Position numbers and translations under genes: made by a program. From positions 1 to 29,914 of the forward strand of contig NW_014013291.1 in NCBI RefSeq assembly GCF_000611645.1: a DNA stretch of 29,914 bases, in the 5' to 3' direction. The notes under the pieces were generated by a model. That model saw nothing but the letters and a program-made list of their open reading frames with translations, searched no databases and had not been told where the DNA came from. The DNA is from Monoraphidium neglectum. Lineage: Eukaryota > Chlorophyta > Chlorophyceae > Sphaeropleales > Selenastraceae. Shown piece by piece: positions 10,925-21,532 of the stretch. The number at the start of each line of letters is the position of its first letter. Position 1 is the first letter of the stretch.

Positions 10925-12482
10925 CGTGCTAGAGGCGGAGATCAGTGACGCAACAATCAATCGCGAAATGCAGCCAGCGCAAGCGAGTATGATGTCACGA
11001 TGGTCAACGGAATAAACTGCACTCCCGTTCAATCCAAAAGCGGAGCCGGCGTGATGCACCCATTGTCGAGAAGCTGCCACCCCAACTGCCTGTTGTCAGC
11101 ACAACTGCCCGGCTGGTGCGTGCCGCCGTGCCCCACAGGTTGACGCACGTAGGCACCCCATACTGAAGTGCTCTTCAGATTCATGCGTGGACCAGCACTG
11201 ACTGAGGTGCATCCCCCAATGTAGACTCCTTGCCCTGCCCGACTGCCACCTTTGGCGTTGTGATGCACCAACCACGCACCTGCCCAGCAGTCACCAGCTC
11301 CAGGTCCTGTCCGGGGCTCTAACCAGCTCCTGTCTTTGGCTTTGCATTGCCCATACCAGCTCCTACAAGGCAAGACCAAACACCAGCCACTTTGAGTAGG
11401 TAGCCTCATTGCTGGATTGCCAACCTGGGTGTATGCTTCCTGCCCATTCTGCAGTCGCAGCCTGAGTGAATGGCGCAAACAGTGTGTGCTGCATGCCTCC
11501 AATCGCCAGTGCAATCGCCCCTGCCACACCCTGATTGAGCATTGTCCACATGTCCCCAACGTATTGGTGCATGCAGCTAGCCTTGAGGTATGATTTCGCA
11601 CAGAGATTTCTCATGCAATATCTTCCGAATCTTGTATTCTGCTTGGTTATTATCACAATTGAACACATGACATTACACTGCCACCACAGATGAAGCCATC
11701 AATTTCAAGAGCGTGCTGCCGCTGGGTGTGTGCCTCTCGCAGCTGCATTCTTGGTGGTGCCTTTGTCAATGCAAATGCGCGTCATACCCCACCCCAACGT
11801 TATGGACATCCTTTACGCATGCGTGCATTGGACAGCGGCCTGGGCCAGCGCCTGGGGCAGCGCCCAGCCAGCAAGCATCACTGGGCGCTGCTCCAGGCGC
11901 TGCCCCAGGCGCTGCCCCAGGCCGCTGTTCAATGCACGCATGCCTTGCTGTGACGCATGCGCGCCGTACCTGCTCTACACACCGCAACCACTGCACTGCA
12001 AGAAACTGTGTTGACTGGTTGACCAGGGCCGCATGGAGGCGCAAATGTCCTAGCCACACCAACAGCACAAAAACCAGCAGATTTCTCATTGTAGGCTGCA
12101 ATTGCATGCACCGTGGGCAAAAGTGGGCATCACACTCATAATAGTGACGACGAGCCGCGTTGAAGGTGTGCTGTCCGTGTCCATACGCTGGGAGGCGCGT
12201 TTTGCTACTTGAGCTCAGATACTCCAATTGACACTACACCGAACCAGATCGTCAGGGAGATTTCAGACGAGGACTGGTGAAGAACGGTAATAACACATTC
12301 CTGGTGCGTTGAGTACATCAAAGGCGACCCCAAAAACCTCGTGATTGTGGCAGACGCGCCAGTGCGCCCGGGGCACCGCGACGGCGGTAGCTGCGGCGTG
12401 CGGCGAGGCATCAGCGACGCCGCGACTGGCGCGCATAACACCACAGCCTAGTCAGAGAGGAGCGTCCCCGCGGGGCCCTTGG
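10925..12482. other. Divergent intergenic region containing a large fold-back
   Basis: This 1.56-kb stretch lies between the divergently transcribed TPR-like gene (-) and phosphatase gene (+), so it should carry both promoters. I see no convincing TATA box at the expected distance from either start. A minus-strand open frame of 190 codons (11029-11601) has mixed, non-repetitive composition, no recognisable motif and no splice-consistent partner, so I do not call it a gene. The stretch contains the inverted repeat at 11817-11943. Confidence 0.55.
11817..11943. repeat. Near-perfect long inverted repeat (fold-back) of 127 bp
   Basis: The left arm is 11817-11867 (51 nt) and the right arm is 11881-11943 (63 nt), around a 13-nt loop. 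Both arms begin or end with GCATGCGTGCATTG or its complement. Aligned by eye, the arms differ at two bases, plus one extra 12-nt unit (CCTGGAGCAGCG) in the right arm that duplicates the neighbouring CCTGGGGCAGCG. I see no clear flanking target-site duplication. It could be a small fold-back element, a small-RNA precursor hairpin, or a recombination product; sequence alone does not decide. Confidence 0.85.
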
Positions 12483-15116
12483 ATGCACGCCCTTCGTGGG
12501 CCCCCTGTGCGGAGCGCGCTATCCCGTATGGTGCAGACCCGCGCATCGTCGGCGCGTGCGAGCAGCAACGGCACCACCCATGAGGCCTCGGCGCCGTCGC
12601 CTGGGCACGCGGTGGCGGCGCGGTGGGACGACGTGCACAACTTCCGCGACATCGCTGATGCGGACCCCAGAATTCTGCCGGGTGGGGGAGGGAGGGCGGG
12701 CCCGTCAGAGCGCAAGAATGTGTCGTTTCAAACTAGCACGCGCAGCAGGCAGGCTTTGGGCGCGTGCTGTCACATCCGTGCACCAGCATGCGTGTGCATG
12801 CAGTCACATCTCGGCAAGCCATGCGTGCGGGCGTTGCACGTTGCCATGCGAGCCCGTTTGCAGAAAAATGGGATTGCAGTCTGACTGCGCCAACCTGCAG
12901 CAGCAACTTGAGAATAGCGGTTCTCAATCCGCCCCTCGCCATCCTCACGCGCACCTAGGCCGAGTGTTCCGCGCAGCTGCGCCGGTCCTCGCGACGCCCG
13001 CAGACGTGCGGCAGCTGTACAACGATCTGAGCGTCAAGGAGCTGATTGACCTGCGCAGCAGCGACGAGCTGAGCAATCTGCCAGACGAGGTGCGCCATCG
13101 GCGCATTCCCTGCGTGTTCCACGCAGCTGGGGAAAACGTTCAAACAAGATGGTGCGGTGTCGCTAGAGCGCAGCAAGGGCCAGGGTCTGCAGTCAGCAGC
13201 AGCCATTTAAAAGCGCGGCGCAGGGATTTTCGGAGCGGGCCACACAGGGCGAAAGGCTGCTCCTGATGTGCAGATGCGTGCTGGTTCCGTGCCGAACCTG
13301 ACCTGTCGACTTCAAACCATTAAACTGCGCCACCTTCGCCCGTGGCTGCGCATGTGCAGCACTTCACTGTGTTTGAGGGTATTGGATTCTGCAAGTACGT
13401 GAGGGATTACGTCACAAACCGGGTGCGTCGGCGTCATGGGGCGAGCGGCCGCACAAGCGCCGCACTTCTTCAGGGTCGGCTCTACTGGAGGCGCTGTAAA
13501 TGCTTGGATGCACGCCATGCAGCCGTCTGTCAAGCCTGCGTGCAGTCTCCCCTGCAAGTTCAGTGCACCCAGGGTTGGCTTACCTGCCCAAATGTGCTCT
13601 GCAAATCATTGACCCAACACCCCCCTTAACCTCTTGGCCCCTGTGCTGTAGTCCGTTCCCAACCCGCTGGCCACCACCGTGACCGACAAGGACATAATGA
13701 GGGTGCACATCCCCCCGCTGGAGAAGTGAGCCCGCTGTAGAAGGGGGAGTGGTGGCTCATGAGATGGCTCTCAACCTCAATCGCACACCAGCATGGACGC
13801 TCGTGCGGCTGCGTTCACCCGTGGCCTGTCGAATTTATCCCTCACCATCCAAGCTCCCGTGTTTGAGTGCTTGCTTTGCTTGAGAACACCTGTGTTAAAA
13901 CCTACGCTCCCCCGCGTGCTGCCCCCGCAGGCACCGGCTGTACCGCTCCCTGATCTCCCGCATGCCCCTGCGCACCGCCGCGTACGTCGTGGCCACCTCC
14001 ATTGTCAACAAGGAAGCGGGGCGGGCGGCGGCAATCAAGTGCGAGGGCGCAGCGGCAGGCTGCGGTGGACGGAGTGGGCCCCGCGTAGCGATTGCGTGGA
14101 AGGGGAGCTTGTGTCTCTGGGCTGACAGAGGCTGGGTCTGTGCTTGGGGCCGGCACCATGTGAGATCAGCTGCATTTGTGGTTGTTGATGGAGGAAAGTC
14201 CGGCGCCATCGCGCTGCTGAGTGCGCCGATGCTCGCGCCGTGCGCTTGTCTCCTCCCCTGCAACTCCCCTCCCCCCCCCCCACCCCAGCGAGGTCAACGC
14301 CGCGGGCCTGGAGGGGCTGTATGAGATCCTGCTGGACACGGCCAAGATGGAGTGGGTAGCCGCGCTGCAGGTGCGGCGGGCCTCGTGTTGCTGTGACGAT
14401 TTGCCGCACCGCCCGGCTGCGCTGTTGCCTTGCGCAAGCTCGCGGTCATGGCAACCTACCGGTTGCCTCTTACGCGTTGCTGCTCAAGGCTCGCGGCAAC
14501 GCGCCTCCAAACCTTCCCACGCCCTTGCCTTCTCTCCGCCCTCTTGCGCAGCGTGTGCTGACTGCTGCGGAGAAGGGGCGGCCTGTGCTGTTCTTCTGCA
14601 AAGCCGGCAAGGACCGCACGGTGGGCAGAAAGACAGGGCTCTGGGGGAAGCGGCTATATGTTGCGCCTGGTCAAGGGGTCATGGCAGGGTGGGGTGCAGC
14701 TCGTAGGGCCCAGCCGCCTCTAGGCCTTCCGTCGCAGCACGAGCCCACTTACAATCACGACTCGCGTGCTGGAACCAACTCAGGGCATCCTGGCGGCGCT
14801 GCTGCTGTCCATATTGGGCGTCCCCGAGGACCGCATCATTGCTGATTACGTCAAGTCGGACGAGTGGCACCACGTGGCCCTCGCCGGCATTGAGAACGAC
14901 AGCCGCGCCGCCGCGCTGGACAGGGCGAAGTTTGAGCGCGCCCCCGCCGAGGCGATCCGGCACGCGCTGCAGCACATGAGGCGGACGGCGGGCGGCGTCG
15001 AGGCGTACCTGCTGGGGGCGGGGCTCACGGCCGACGAGATGCGGCGGCTGCGGGCGGCGCTGCTGCGGCCGGGGGCGGCGGTGGCGGCGGCGGGCGGGGC
15101 GCACGCGAAGCTTTGA
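12483..15116 (+). CDS. Tyrosine phosphatase, Y_phosphatase3 (bacterial-type DSP-like) family
   Basis: Seven exons: 12483-12681, 12959-13089, 13652-13725, 13931-14038, 14289-14370, 14552-14620 and 14784-15116 (TGA). Phases agree and give about 331 residues. The first ATG (12483) adds a basic, Ser-rich leader (MHALRGPPVRSALSRMVQ) that could be organelle targeting; ATG 12528 is the alternative. Family landmarks in order are WDDVHNFRDIAD, ILPGRVFRAAAP, ELIDLRSSDEL, and the catalytic loop FFCKAGKDRTG (Cys nucleophile, Arg phosphate binding), split by an intron after DRT. A helical region (RIIADYVKSDEWHHVA) and a C-terminal DEMRRL-type helix with a Gly/Ala tail follow. Such enzymes dephosphorylate phosphotyrosine or phosphoinositides; the substrate here is unknown. 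The residue before the catalytic Cys is Phe instead of the usual His. The 562-nt second intron could hide an unseen exon, but the phases join without one. Confidence 0.85.
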
Positions 15117-15630
15117 GAGCGCCAGGTGGCGTTGGTGTGGCGAATCTGACGAATGGCAGTTGTTGCAAGGAGCGGGTTGGGAGGGGCCCATTGGCCCATA
15201 AGCCCTGCGCAGCCTGTGCAGCCTGGCAAGCATGCGGTACGGCAACGGTCTGTAACAGAAATACATGCGCCCCTGTAAGGCATGGCTGATGGGTTGACTG
15301 GGCACCTGGTCAACTCCTTTGAAACCTGCTGGGCCCAACAACACCATGCAGGCACGCGTAGGTTGGCAAGTATGTATCACATAAGCTTGCAGCATCTTTC
15401 CAGGATGCATCCGCGTATCAAACACACGCGTTGCAAGCCCATGCGCCAAGGACGCCGCCGCGGCACCAGGCGCACTGCTGCAGCTGCCTGCAAGCATCTG
15501 CAATACTGCACCTGCCGGGCAGTCAATTGCGTGTACATACGAGTCAACGTCCGCTTTCTCAATCGACAAGGCCTAAAGAAGCAATAGATCAAAACCAAAC
15601 TCGCCGGTCACCTTAGCGCATTGAACCAGG
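15117..15630. other. Intergenic region with TGTAA motifs
   Basis: This stretch lies between the phosphatase stop and the fabZ start, both on the + strand. TGTAA motifs at 15251-15255 and 15274-15278, about 135-160 nt after the stop, are plausible polyadenylation signals for the phosphatase mRNA. The rest should contain the fabZ promoter and 5' UTR; I see no TATA box there and no other gene. Confidence 0.55.
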
Positions 15631-17037
15631 ATGGCTGCCATCACCCGCCAGGCGGCTCAGCCGTGCTGCTCCAAGCCCTCTGGAGCGCGCGCTGTGGCCG
15701 TGCGTCCATCCCGGCTGGCCGTGCGTTGCAGGGCCGAGGCGGTGGCCCAAGCTTCGCCCGCGGAGGCTCCCGAGAAGGGCACGAGCGTTGAGAAGCTGCT
15801 TCCATCTTTGAAGGCTGCCCTGGATATCGAGGAGATCAAGAAGATATTGCCGCACAGGCAAGCCGCCCGGATCGTTGCGCGCGGGGTCGGGCGCGAGCAC
15901 GATGCGGCGGGCGCTGCTGTGCATCATTTCATCTGTGCAACACCATGGCCGCTAATGTTCAATTGGTCAACTACAACACTATCGCACCGCTTGCGCCACC
16001 GGCGCCTACCTCAGCTGCGTGCCGGTCCTCCGGCCCACTTGTAACCCCCGCCTCGCCGCGCGGCCCCTTTCTGCCCCCGCAGGTACCCCTTCCTCCTTGT
16101 TGACCGCGTGGTGGAGGTGGTGCCCCAGAAGTACGCCATCGGCTACAAGAACATCACCGTGAACGACCAGTTCTTCAACGGCCACTTCCCAGAGCGCGCC
16201 ATCATGCCTGGTGCGTGCACCATGGAGCACTCTCTTTGTCCCGCACAAGCGCCAGCAGCGCGGCGCCGTAACATGCAGCAGCGACGGCTGCAGCGGGGGC
16301 GGCGCCTTCAGATGTATGACTGCCGCAGCAGCAGGCACATGCTGACAACAGCAAGACGGCGCGGCATGCAGGTAAAATGCGTGCGTCCTCTGGCCTCCGG
16401 CCCCGCCAAGCCGTCCGGCAACGCGGCCGCGCCTCGCCCTGCCCCTCCGCCTCCATGACAGGGGTGCTGCAGATTGAGGCCATGGCGCAGCTCGGCGGCA
16501 TCGCCATGCTGGACCCCAGCGACGAGGCGGCCAGGAACCAGTTCTTCTTCGGCGGCATCGAGGGCTGCCGCTTCAGGCGGCCGGTGGTGCCCGGCGACAC
16601 GCTGGTGGGCTGCGCTGGCGGCCGAGGGCAAGAAACAGCGGCCGCACGGCCGCGAGCTGCGTGTCGTTTGCGCATTCAGTGGCGGCACGGCGCCGCAAGG
16701 CCGTTTGCATACGCGACTGAGCGACAGCCATTCTACCGAGGGGTTTGCTGGCAGGCGCCAAGGGCGGCAAGAAGCACCCGCAGCGCCGTGCGACGAGGCC
16801 CAGCTCGGGGATTTCTCGCCTCTGCCCCGCCAATGCACCGCCCCCTGCCCTATCCAGCTCTAATCCTCGCCCTCCCCACCCCTGCTGTCCCTGCCCCGGA
16901 CCACCCAGGTGATGAAGGTGGAGGTGACCAAGTTCAACAAGCGGTTTGGCATCGTGAAGATGGACGCCAAGGGCTACGTTGGCACAGAGCTGGCGGTGGA
17001 GGCGGAGCTCACCCTGGCGATGGGCAAGGCCTCGTAA
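15631..17037 (+). CDS. fabZ: 3-hydroxyacyl-[acyl-carrier-protein] dehydratase FabZ, plastid type
   Basis: FabZ removes water from 3-hydroxyacyl-ACP to form trans-2-enoyl-ACP in plastid type II fatty acid synthesis. Four exons: 15631-15857, 16083-16210, 16462-16604 and 16909-17037 (TAA), giving 208 residues. Residues 1-50 are an Ala/Arg/Ser-rich leader ([13 protein letters not shown], then [14 protein letters not shown]) typical of a chloroplast transit peptide. The hotdog domain starts at about residue 65 ([20 protein letters not shown]). The catalytic His lies in [13 protein letters not shown] and the catalytic Glu in [28 protein letters not shown] and the final strands complete the fold. 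All joins fall inside conserved motifs and restore them exactly, which supports the model. The first intron uses a GC donor. Identity is secure; plastid location is inferred from the leader. Confidence 0.95.
15858..16082 (+). other. GC-AG intron 1 of fabZ
   Basis: Exon 1 ends at LPH plus two bases of an Arg codon. The next bases are GCAAGC instead of GT. The acceptor at 16081-16082 (CCCCGCAG) restores PHRYPFLL exactly. AG|GCAAG is the known consensus of the rare GC-AG introns processed by the major spliceosome. No nearby GT donor keeps the conserved HRYPF motif. Confidence 0.88.
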
Positions 17038-17218
17038 GCCGGCGGCACGCCGAGACCCTCTGTGGCCTGCTGCTGGGTCGGACCACCGGCTGCGGCATGG
17101 AGGCGCCTATCGCAGCTGCCTGGTTGGCCGCTGCGGCGCCGCTCGGACGCAAGGCATACTCTACGCGCCGCGGAAGTCTGAGGACCGTTTTTAGGCGGTC
17201 GCAGCGAGCAGGCTTCAG

Positions 17219-17256
17219 TGGCGTGCGCGTGCGCGCGTGCGTGTGCGTGCGTGAGC
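17219..17256. repeat. Alternating purine-pyrimidine GC/GT tract in the fabZ 3' flank
   Basis: Repeated GCGTGC, GTGCGT and GCGCGTG units form an almost unbroken alternating purine-pyrimidine run about 180 nt after the fabZ stop codon, probably within the 3' UTR. Such tracts can adopt left-handed DNA; no function is implied. Confidence 0.7.
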
Positions 17257-19128
17257 AGAGCAAGCGTGCGTGGCGGCCATTTTGCATTCTTCATCCTAGG
17301 GCTGCTTGTTACGGTTCTAGTAGTTACGGCGCAGTAACCATTTAGGGCTCAGCGACGCAGGGCATAGCCGTTTCCGCCCCTCAGCCCCTGTGAATTGTCA
17401 CAGAAATTCGGCGCGCTGTAAACATGCGTATGCACGCCCCTAAAAATACGGACGGCCGCCGGGCGGCCCGCGGCGGCCCGAATCTCACCCAAATCGCGCC
17501 TGGGATCTCTCGGCCGCGGCGCGTGCGTGAGGGGCCGGCTCGGCGGACGCCACGCGCGGACGGGATCGGCGCGGCGCGCGTCACGTTCTGCGACGGTCGC
17601 CCCGCCCATACGGCGCGTTTCGTGCGCGCGCCAGCAACCGGGGCTACGACGGGCCGGGTGACATGGTGTGACAAAGGGTGATCCGCTCGCTCGCATCACA
17701 GAAACTTCGAGACCGCAAAGTGCCTTTCAACGTGCGAGCAGCGAGAGAGCAAGTGTGCGACCTTGGATTGACACACAGATAGACCAGCATGGGCGCGCAC
17801 GGCGGACCGCTGCCCGTGTAGCTGTCTCCCCCCGGTGACTCCGCGCGTTCATGCACGAAATGCGGGCAAATGATTTAGAAGGAAGCTTTTGTGGCGCCGT
17901 CGTTGCATGGAACCGGGTCGTTGGCCAACCGATTCAGGCGAGCATGAATCAGCAGCCCACACAATAGAACCGTAACAACGCGCCCCTGGATAGCCGTCGC
18001 GGTGGCATGCAATCCCCACGTATGCTGGATCCTGTCACCAAGCAAGCCGTGTGGATGCGAGGCTTGAAGGTGATTAGCGCGCGCGAAGTCACCGCTCGAC
18101 ACAGCGCGATCGGGACGCGATTTCGAGGGGAAAAACACACGAGAAGACAGAGTAGCGAGTCGCACAAGCGGGGAGCAGTCCCTGTGCCGACGGGCATCGG
18201 CGCCTTCCCAGCAGCGCACAAAGGACTCCGCGCTGCGCCGCCCAGCGTCGACCTGCCTGCCGCGCAAACAACCCCGCCAATGGCTGAGCGTTGTTCACTC
18301 GCAGCGGGTGGGTGCAGTGCGGAGCTGCAAGGCCGCCAAGTGTTCAGCAAGCGAGAAACAGGTACCCGCAATCGCGTCCCTAGTCATGGTCTTGGCTAGC
18401 AACCACCGGGCGCTTGATACTACTGAGTCCGCCGACCGTTACGTAGGCCCCTCGCCCGCATATGCCCCGCGTGAGCATCTCGTGCCCTTGCTATTGGAAG
18501 GCTCCTCCGCTCAATAGACACACCGCCAGCCGGACATTGGCCGATAAACAGCGACAGGACGGGCGGGGCGGTCCTTGCCAAGGCTCAGTGCGCTTTACAC
18601 CCACGCACCCCCTCAGACAGCGCTAGGGGCAGTCTAGTCGCTGCCATCACTCGGGCAATTTGCCCGCCGCTTGACCAATTGAGCGGCAATCCCACTCAAA
18701 GAGCCGTGTTACGCGGGAGGCGCAGTAACGCTAGGTTCGCATGGTCGAGCTGTTCATATAGCCATGAATGCTCATATATCCTTGTAATGGACCTCTGTAT
18801 CAGTGCCTGTCCCTGCCCAGCCAAGGGCTCATACGCCGCTGCTGTGAGATGTTGGGGCTAGGTGCCGCTCGGCCGCGAACCCTCCAGGGGGCTGCGGCTG
18901 CCTTTTCCCCTGTGCGGCTGTTGGGAAGTCCTGGGGTGCCTTCCACCAACTCTTCCTTGAGACACATACAGCCACACACAAACTGTCATTCCCAACAAAG
19001 CTGACGGGACCGTGGACTACCGCTGCTGCGACAGCGAGCCCTGACGAGAAGAGCTGTCTGAGAAGAGTGACCCACAAGCCAGTGTGACTGCAACGATGTT
19101 TTCGGCCCTGCTCGCAGCCTTGCTTTGA

Positions 19129-19138
19129 TATATAAAAG
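19129..19138 (+). promoter_or_regulatory. TATA box of the SnoaL-like gene
   Basis: TATATAAAAG lies 80 nt upstream of the ATG at 19218. It is the clearest core-promoter element in the window and predicts transcription starting near 19160-19170 with a 5' UTR of about 50 nt. Confidence 0.72.
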
Positions 19139-19217
19139 TCGATGTTTGCTATACCACACCCAATCACGATTCTGCAGACCTCTGCTCGCCACCCATCCCC
19201 GAGATCTTTACGCAAAA

Positions 19218-20940
19218 ATGATGTGCACCGGTGCCTCTCGAAGGGCTTTCACCTACGTTGAGACACGCCCAGCCGTGCCCTCCCACTTGCGGCGCACGGG
19301 TCCCCTGCTCCGCTCCGTCGTGGCGCGCGCCTCTGACGACAATGGGGATCGCATTGACTATGCAGCGCTGTGGCAGGCGCACATCGACACAGAGTTCACG
19401 GAGAAGTCTGCCGACGCGGCGGTGGCCACCATGGTGGAGCACGCCACGGTCAACCACATCCCCACCCTCATGGGTGAGGAACGTCATCTGTCAACTGCCA
19501 TGCCACGCTGCTTGCTGCTGTCCTGTTGAACTTGTTGCTGATGCAAAGCGTTATCGGAACCCCTATCTGTACCAATCGCTGTTTGAATACTGCGTTCTCG
19601 CCCCGCCGGCATGGCGCAGCGCTCGAATCCCGCGCGGCACCCGCCTGCCAGCACGCATCAGATGCCCTGCTCACCCCGCAACGCGCTATAGCGGCTCCTG
19701 CATCCCTGCGCCTCCCAAAACCAGGCGGTGCGGGCCGGGAGCTTCTGCGTGAGTTCTACGCCAGGCACTTCATCCCCAAGATGCCAAACGATGTCGTGAT
19801 CAAGCCCATCAACCGCACAATCGCCCCAGAGGTGCGCGCTCCCCGGCCCCTCTACCTCTCGCTTCCCCGCTGCTGCCTAGCGCTGCAGCACGCCCCTGCC
19901 GAGCATACGCTGCTGCACTGCCCTCGCTCACCTTCCAGTAGGGTTGCCTCTTATTGCTGTGAGCCTATGCCCTGCTTTGTCTATGAATTTCTCTGACCCT
20001 TTGTCTGCACAACGTTCGTCCTTCGATGCACACATGGATGCAACGCCCATCCTTCCAGGCCCACCGGGTGATGGATGAATTCCTCTTCGAGTTCACACAC
20101 ACCGTCCCAATGGATTGGTGAGAAACGTTCAGGTCGGGCCATATCAGGCCATGTATGGCCCAAATGAGGAGGCAAATGGTTCTATGAGGGGGGTGCCCTG
20201 GAGGGCGTATCACGCCATCAAGTGGCTCAGGGTGGTGGAAATTTTCAGTTTGGCACAAGACACGTTGAGACGTATCTCGTGCCCTATGCCTGCCATGGTC
20301 ACTGCGCACAGGATGCTGCCTGGTGTGGCGCCCACAGGCAAGCGTGTGAGCGTTCCCTTCGTTGTCGTGGTCGACTTTGAGGGCACAAAGGTGAGTGCTT
20401 TGAAACTTCAAACTTGTGTCCAGGATGGGCACATGGAGCGCTGGGCAAGCCTCTACAAAAGGCTGGGGCCAGTGCTTTGTGGATTGCTGGCTCATCTCGC
20501 ATCAACACACGTCCGATGTACTGCCGCTTGGTGCTCACCGACTTCCGCCGATCCTCCGCTCCTCTCTCATGTATCCCCTCACCCTGCACAGCTGAAGGCT
20601 GAGCGCATCTACTGGGTGAGAGCAACCCGTCAGCCAACAGTTTGCCAGCCCCATTCAGGCCCCTGTCTGCGCTCTTGTTTGTTCTCGTGTTTGTTCTCTT
20701 CAACCCGTTAGCATTTTCGAGGCCTGGTGTCACCTCATCAGTCGCGCTTAATCCCCTACCCCTGCCTCGCACCTTCTTCAACACCTCCAATTGACCCAAC
20801 AGGACCAGGCCACAGTCCTGAAGCAGCTGGGCCTCCTGCCAGAAGGGTTGCCTGTCGCGGGCGCTGAGCAGTCGCTCAAGGCCGCCGACCCGGCGGCCGT
20901 CCCCAGCAACGGAATGCTGCGCGCCGTCGGTGCCGTGTGA
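19218..20940 (+). CDS. SnoaL/NTF2-like domain protein of the dienelactone-hydrolase-associated type, organelle-targeted
   Basis: Six exons: 19218-19473, 19725-19831, 20059-20117, 20312-20390, 20592-20615 and 20803-20940 (TGA), phase-consistent, 220 residues. The first ~40 residues are a basic, Ser/Thr-rich leader (SRRAFTYVETRPAVPSHLRR) that looks like a chloroplast or mitochondrial transit peptide. The mature part reads VEHATVNHIPTLMGG, LREFYARHFIPKMPNDVVI, DEFLFEFTHTVPMDWMLPGV, FVVVVDFEGTKLKAERIYW and DQATVLKQLGLLPEGLPVAG. This matches the NTF2-like domain that in bacteria often occurs alone or fused to dienelactone hydrolase (carboxymethylenebutenolidase). The hydrolase domain itself (Cys/His/Asp triad) is absent, so hydrolase activity should not be assumed. 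The reaction or ligand is unknown. Exon 5 is only 24 nt. A TATA box lies 80 nt upstream. Confidence 0.85.
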
Positions 20941-21532
20941 AGCCTCATGAAACCAAACGGCGAATCTGCACCAAGAATCGTCGTGATGTGGGGCAATACA
21001 CTCTGGTGTTGTGCGGACCCAGGCTTACACAAAACATGCTTGATCTTGGTTCATGCACATACGATTACATGCTCACCCGCTGGCTTGCACAATTGATGTG
21101 TCGGGCCGCACCAAACAGAAAGAGCGGACACCGCAAGCAAGAAGATCTCCTGTTGGTCACAAAAACCAATGTCCCCATTGCTTAGCGGGTTTGCCCATGA
21201 ATTGACTTGTATATGCCAGTGTAGATCATGAAGCTTTGTTGAGTCTGGAGTGTGTTGCGGCTTGCATGTACCTGGGCGCCTTTGTGCCACCCTTTTGCAG
21301 GTGTTATTGTGCTGCCAATGTGCTTTACACCCATGCTGTCAACTGTACAAATCAACCCATATGTAGAAATAAAGGGCAAGGGTTGCCCAAGCTCCAGGGG
21401 CAGTTCTCAGAGACGTACAAATCGCACCTGCACATCAACACTCAGCATCTACAACCTGCCAAACAAGGCGCTGGCGCCGGGCTCCCAACACACTCGAATC
21501 AAGCACCAGCCCCAGGCGTTCCATTTCACCAT
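20941..21532. other. Intergenic region between convergent genes
   Basis: Both flanking genes end here: the SnoaL-like gene on + and the Cys-rich gene on -. A minus-strand TGTAA at 21329-21325, about 205 nt past the minus-strand stop, is a plausible polyadenylation signal; another lies at 21068-21064. I see no gene, RNA or mobile element in this stretch. Confidence 0.55.
21325..21329 (-). terminator. Putative TGTAA polyadenylation signal of the Cys-rich gene
   Basis: The pentamer TGTAA on the minus strand lies about 205 nt downstream of the TAA at 21533. TGTAA is the dominant poly(A) motif in green algae, but five bases occur often by chance. Confidence 0.35.

Larger units (their letters stand above)
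17038..19217. other. 2.2-kb intergenic region, partly CpG-dense
   Basis: I find no supportable gene here. The fabZ 3' flank holds an alternating GC/GT tract (17219-17256) and a TGTAA at 17417-17421. From about 17440 to 18250 CpG dinucleotides are visibly dense and CA/TG runs rare, unlike other intergenic DNA in the window. Two abutting short hairpins lie at 18652-18666 and 18667-18686. The right end carries the TATA box and 5' UTR of the next gene. Open frames of up to 140 codons overlap each other on both strands and lack motifs or splice partners. Confidence 0.55.

Noticed and set aside
11029..11601. 190-codon minus-strand frame upstream of the TPR-like gene
   Set aside because: No recognisable motif, no matching splice partner, composition unlike the coding exons of this window.
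17424..17681. 85-codon frame in the CpG-dense block
   Set aside because: Arg/Pro/Gly-rich, overlapped by equally long frames on the other strand; no family features.
18640..18720. tRNA-like D-arm on the minus strand (GCTCAATTGGTCAAGC)
   Set aside because: No TTCGA-type T arm at the right distance and no seven-base acceptor stem; the neighbouring stem is just a palindrome.
19725..20940. Annotation as an active dienelactone hydrolase (carboxymethylenebutenolidase)
   Set aside because: Only the NTF2-like domain is present; no alpha/beta-hydrolase nucleophile motif or triad is encoded.
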